Positions 62,328 through 64,000 of a DNA stretch of 64,000 nt are shown here, piece after piece. Both the position numbers and the translations under genes were made by a program. The stretch is taken from contig NZ_JALGQH010000011.1 of NCBI RefSeq assembly GCF_022810305.1, positions 94,556 through 158,555 on the forward strand, written 5' to 3'. A model generated the notes under the pieces. It ran no database searches. It was not told the DNA's origin and worked only from the letters and a program-made list of their open reading frames with translations. Within the stretch, counting starts at the first letter, position 1. Every line of letters starts with the position of its first letter. The stretch is from Rhodococcus sp. ARC_M6. Lineage in GTDB: Bacteria; Actinomycetota; Actinomycetes; Mycobacteriales; Mycobacteriaceae.

Positions 62328-63527
62328 TCACCCGCCGGGTACCTGCGGCGGATTGTCCGGCACAACCACTGCGGCGATTGCCTTGGCGATGGGAACTGCA
62401 TTGTTGGGGGTGGGATTAGCGGTGAGGCCGAGTGTTGCGTAGATGACGATGGTCGTCTTGGTCTGCGGTTCGTACAGTGCGACACCGTTATATCCACCGT
62501 AGGCCGGGTTCATAGCGAGCCACCCGTCCATGTGCAGGGTTCCGAACGTGAAGAACTTGTCGGTGGTCATGTTCGACAGGCCGGCTGTTGTCGGTGCCAT
62601 CTGTTCTTCGAAGGCTTTGTCGGAGAGCAGCTCACCCGTCCCGAGTGCGCGAACCCATTTTCCCATGTCGGCGACCGTCGAGTTCAGGTTGCCACTGTGC
62701 AGAAACGCTGTGGGATTCCAGAAAGTGGAATCTTCGAATACACCGCGTTCGGTTGTGTAGCCGTGTAGGACAGGGTCAGGCATCTGAGGAGTCAGTGCCA
62801 CGCGGCTGGCAGTCATGTCCAGTGGTTCGAAAACGCGTTGCTGCAGGAGTTCGGTCAGCGATTGGCCGGTTGCCTTCTGCATGACTTCGCCGAGCAATGT
62901 CAGGTCACTGTGTGAGTAGGCGAAACTTGTGCCGGGTGGAAACAAGGGTGGTCGGGAGTTGGCCAAGTCGAGGATCTCCGACGCGGTCCATCCTTGAATA
63001 GGGTTGGCGTAGAGGCGTTTCTCGAAGTCGGGGTCGGTCACGTAGTCGGAAATGCCGGTGGTGCTGTTGGCAAGCATTCGTGGAGTGATCTGGTCGGAAC
63101 GAGGAAAGTCCGGCTCCCACTTGGCAATCGGCTCGTCGAGGGGGAGGGTACCGGCCTCGTCGAGTTGGAGGAGAACCGTCGACAGCATCGGCTCCATGGG
63201 TTGTCCGACGCGTAGTTGCATATCGGCTGTTGCGGGAACTCCGAGTGGAGACTCGCCGACAGCGCCGGTGGCAATCTCGACGTCATCGCGCCACACCCCG
63301 AACACTGCCGCGCTGAGACCGAGATCGGTAACTTGCTGACGGACGATGTCGGATATCCGTCGGGACTCCGGGCTGGTGTCGGCGCTCGGGGCAGTGCTGT
63401 GAGTGGCACTGCCCGTACTGGTTGTGGTGCCTTCGTCGGATCCGCAGGCGGAAGTTGTGGAGGCGATGGCGACGACGACCAGCATCGATGCTGCTGTGAC
63501 GAGCACACGGTGATTCGAGAAACTCAT
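62328..63527 (-). CDS. Beta-lactamase-fold lipoprotein lacking the catalytic S-x-x-K
   Basis: 399 residues from the ATG at 63527 with AAGGGAAC upstream. Lipobox T-S-A-C with Cys28, followed by a Thr/Ser-rich linker. The fold of class C beta-lactamase/EstB proteins is clear (for example S-F-A-Y-S-H-S-D-L-T-L-L-G-E-V near 202-216), but the S-x-x-K position after L-R-V-G is Q-P-M-E (109-112) and the second motif Y-S-N is Y-S-H (204-206). It should not act as an acyl-serine hydrolase; a binding role is possible. Confidence 0.8.
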   Translation of the reverse strand: MSFSNHRVLVTAASMLVVVAIASTTSACGSDEGTTTSTGSATHSTAPSADTSPESRRISDIVRQQVTDLGLSAAVFGVWRDDVEIATGAVGESPLGVPATADMQLRVGQPMEPMLSTVLLQLDEAGTLPLDEPIAKWEPDFPRSDQITPRMLANSTTGISDYVTDPDFEKRLYANPIQGWTASEILDLANSRPPLFPPGTSFAYSHSDLTLLGEVMQKATGQSLTELLQQRVFEPLDMTASRVALTPQMPDPVLHGYTTERGVFEDSTFWNPTAFLHSGNLNSTVADMGKWVRALGTGELLSDKAFEEQMAPTTAGLSNMTTDKFFTFGTLHMDGWLAMNPAYGGYNGVALYEPQTKTTIVIYATLGLTANPTPNNAVPIAKAIAAVVVPDNPPQVPGG

Positions 63528-63664
63528 GCGTGGCGTTCCCTTCATAGCGGGAGTCGAGCAGTGCGACTCGAGTGCCTGTCGCAATCGTCTGAATTTACCG
63601 CGATCGGATCGCATTCGACAGCAATTCGACTGATCGGGATTCGTCGAGCGGCGTAGCCAGACAA

Positions 63665-63703
63665 AAATGCCCGCCACCTCCGTGATGGAAGTGGCGGGCA
63701 TTT
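63665..63703 (-). terminator. Intrinsic terminator of the FAD-oxidase gene
   Basis: AAATGCCCGCCAC (63665-63677) pairs with GTGGCGGGCATTT (63691-63703). On the minus strand the hairpin runs into a T-rich end, a good rho-independent terminator after the stop at 63717. Confidence 0.85.
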
Positions 63704-63716
63704 CACGCGTAAGGAC

Positions 63717-64000
63717 TTACGGCAGAAGCTGGTTCAGGAAGGTGTTGCTGAATACCTTGTGCGGGTCGAGCTGGTTGAACGCCGCGTTCGCGGTGTCCCA
63801 GTTGTTGTTGGCGGGGACGCCGTCGCGGTAGGTCTGCGGCAGATCGTGTTCGATGATCTGGGCGTCCTTGTACGGTAGTTCGCTGCTGAATGCCCAGCCC
63901 TTGGACCATTCGGGGCGGAAGGTCGCGTTGTCGTCGTTGTAGTGGCTGCGCATCCACTGTTCCATTTCGCGGTAGAACGCGAACATGCCGGGAGTGCCGG
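63717..64000 (-). CDS. FAD-dependent cholesterol-oxidase-like (BCO2 type) protein, C-terminal part
   Basis: The frame is open through the right window edge, so only the last ~95 residues are seen. They contain W-S-K-G-W-A-F and end L-D-P-H-K-V-F-S-N-T-F-L, the C-terminal pattern of VAO-fold FAD-linked oxidases of the BCO2 cholesterol oxidase type, whose substrate-binding part includes such W-S-K-G-W motifs. An FAD domain should lie outside the window. It would oxidise cholesterol to cholestenone, fitting the sterol theme of the kstR block. Call is moderate because the diagnostic N-terminus is missing. Confidence 0.6.
   Translation of the reverse strand, partial: GTPGMFAFYREMEQWMRSHYNDDNATFRPEWSKGWAFSSELPYKDAQIIEHDLPQTYRDGVPANNNWDTANAAFNQLDPHKVFSNTFLNQLLP

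Overview
The window looks like the chromosome of a mycolic-acid actinomycete, most likely a Rhodococcus of the R. erythropolis/qingshengii group. I infer this from the moderately GC-rich coding style with many GTG/TTG starts, and from a block that follows the Mycobacterium tuberculosis Rv3592-Rv3579c gene set: mhuD, an alpha/beta hydrolase, mutY, canB, a Rv3587c-like protein, disA, radA, lpqE, carD, ispD, ispF, cysS and an rlmB/trmH methyltransferase. A kstR-fadE34-chsE1-chsE2-chsH2-chsH1-ltp2 steroid block and remnants of an mce operon point the same way. No database search was run, so names rest on recognised motifs and remembered family sequences.

Layout. 1-8560: two tandem DsbA/FrnE-like thioredoxin-fold genes (the first cut by the window edge), a GAF-domain regulator with an SDR dehydrogenase, a divergent ten-helix membrane protein, an MFS exporter with a divergent MarR regulator, and a flavin monooxygenase. 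A repeated TTGCAAC-type operator lies before the SDR/membrane pair and again before the monooxygenase, suggesting one regulon. 8560-9640: cobalt transporter cbtB-cbtA behind a cobalamin riboswitch. 9718-28350: the conserved Rv359x-Rv357x-like block, interrupted by a LuxR/MalT-type regulator and by an eroded mce operon. The mce operon appears to have lost everything between the middle of yrbE and the end of mceD.

28350-38312: secreted and lipoprotein genes, 5-oxoprolinase subunits A and C without B, a zinc/manganese-type ABC importer, a LacI regulator and a fused trehalose-phosphatase/GH15 enzyme. 38366-46145: the KstR-controlled cholesterol side-chain module with two near-identical KstR boxes. 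The acyl-CoA dehydrogenases, hydratase subunits and the Ltp2 aldolase form one tightly overlapping operon for removal of the last propionyl unit.

46230-64000: an accessory, strain-variable-looking region. It holds a 13E12-type HNH protein, an AraC regulator, a VOC protein, an EstB-like hydrolase, a mycofactocin-type SDR with its own MFS exporter, a secreted GH71-like glucanase in AT-richer DNA, a DrrAB-type ABC exporter with TetR, a PrmC-like methyltransferase behind a structured leader, a secreted lipase, a ZapE ATPase, a cutinase-like protein, a beta-lactamase-fold lipoprotein lacking its catalytic residues, and the end of a cholesterol-oxidase-like flavoprotein.

No rRNA, tRNA, CRISPR array, prophage or complete insertion sequence was seen. 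Many gene ends carry long, nearly perfect hairpins, often without a T-run.
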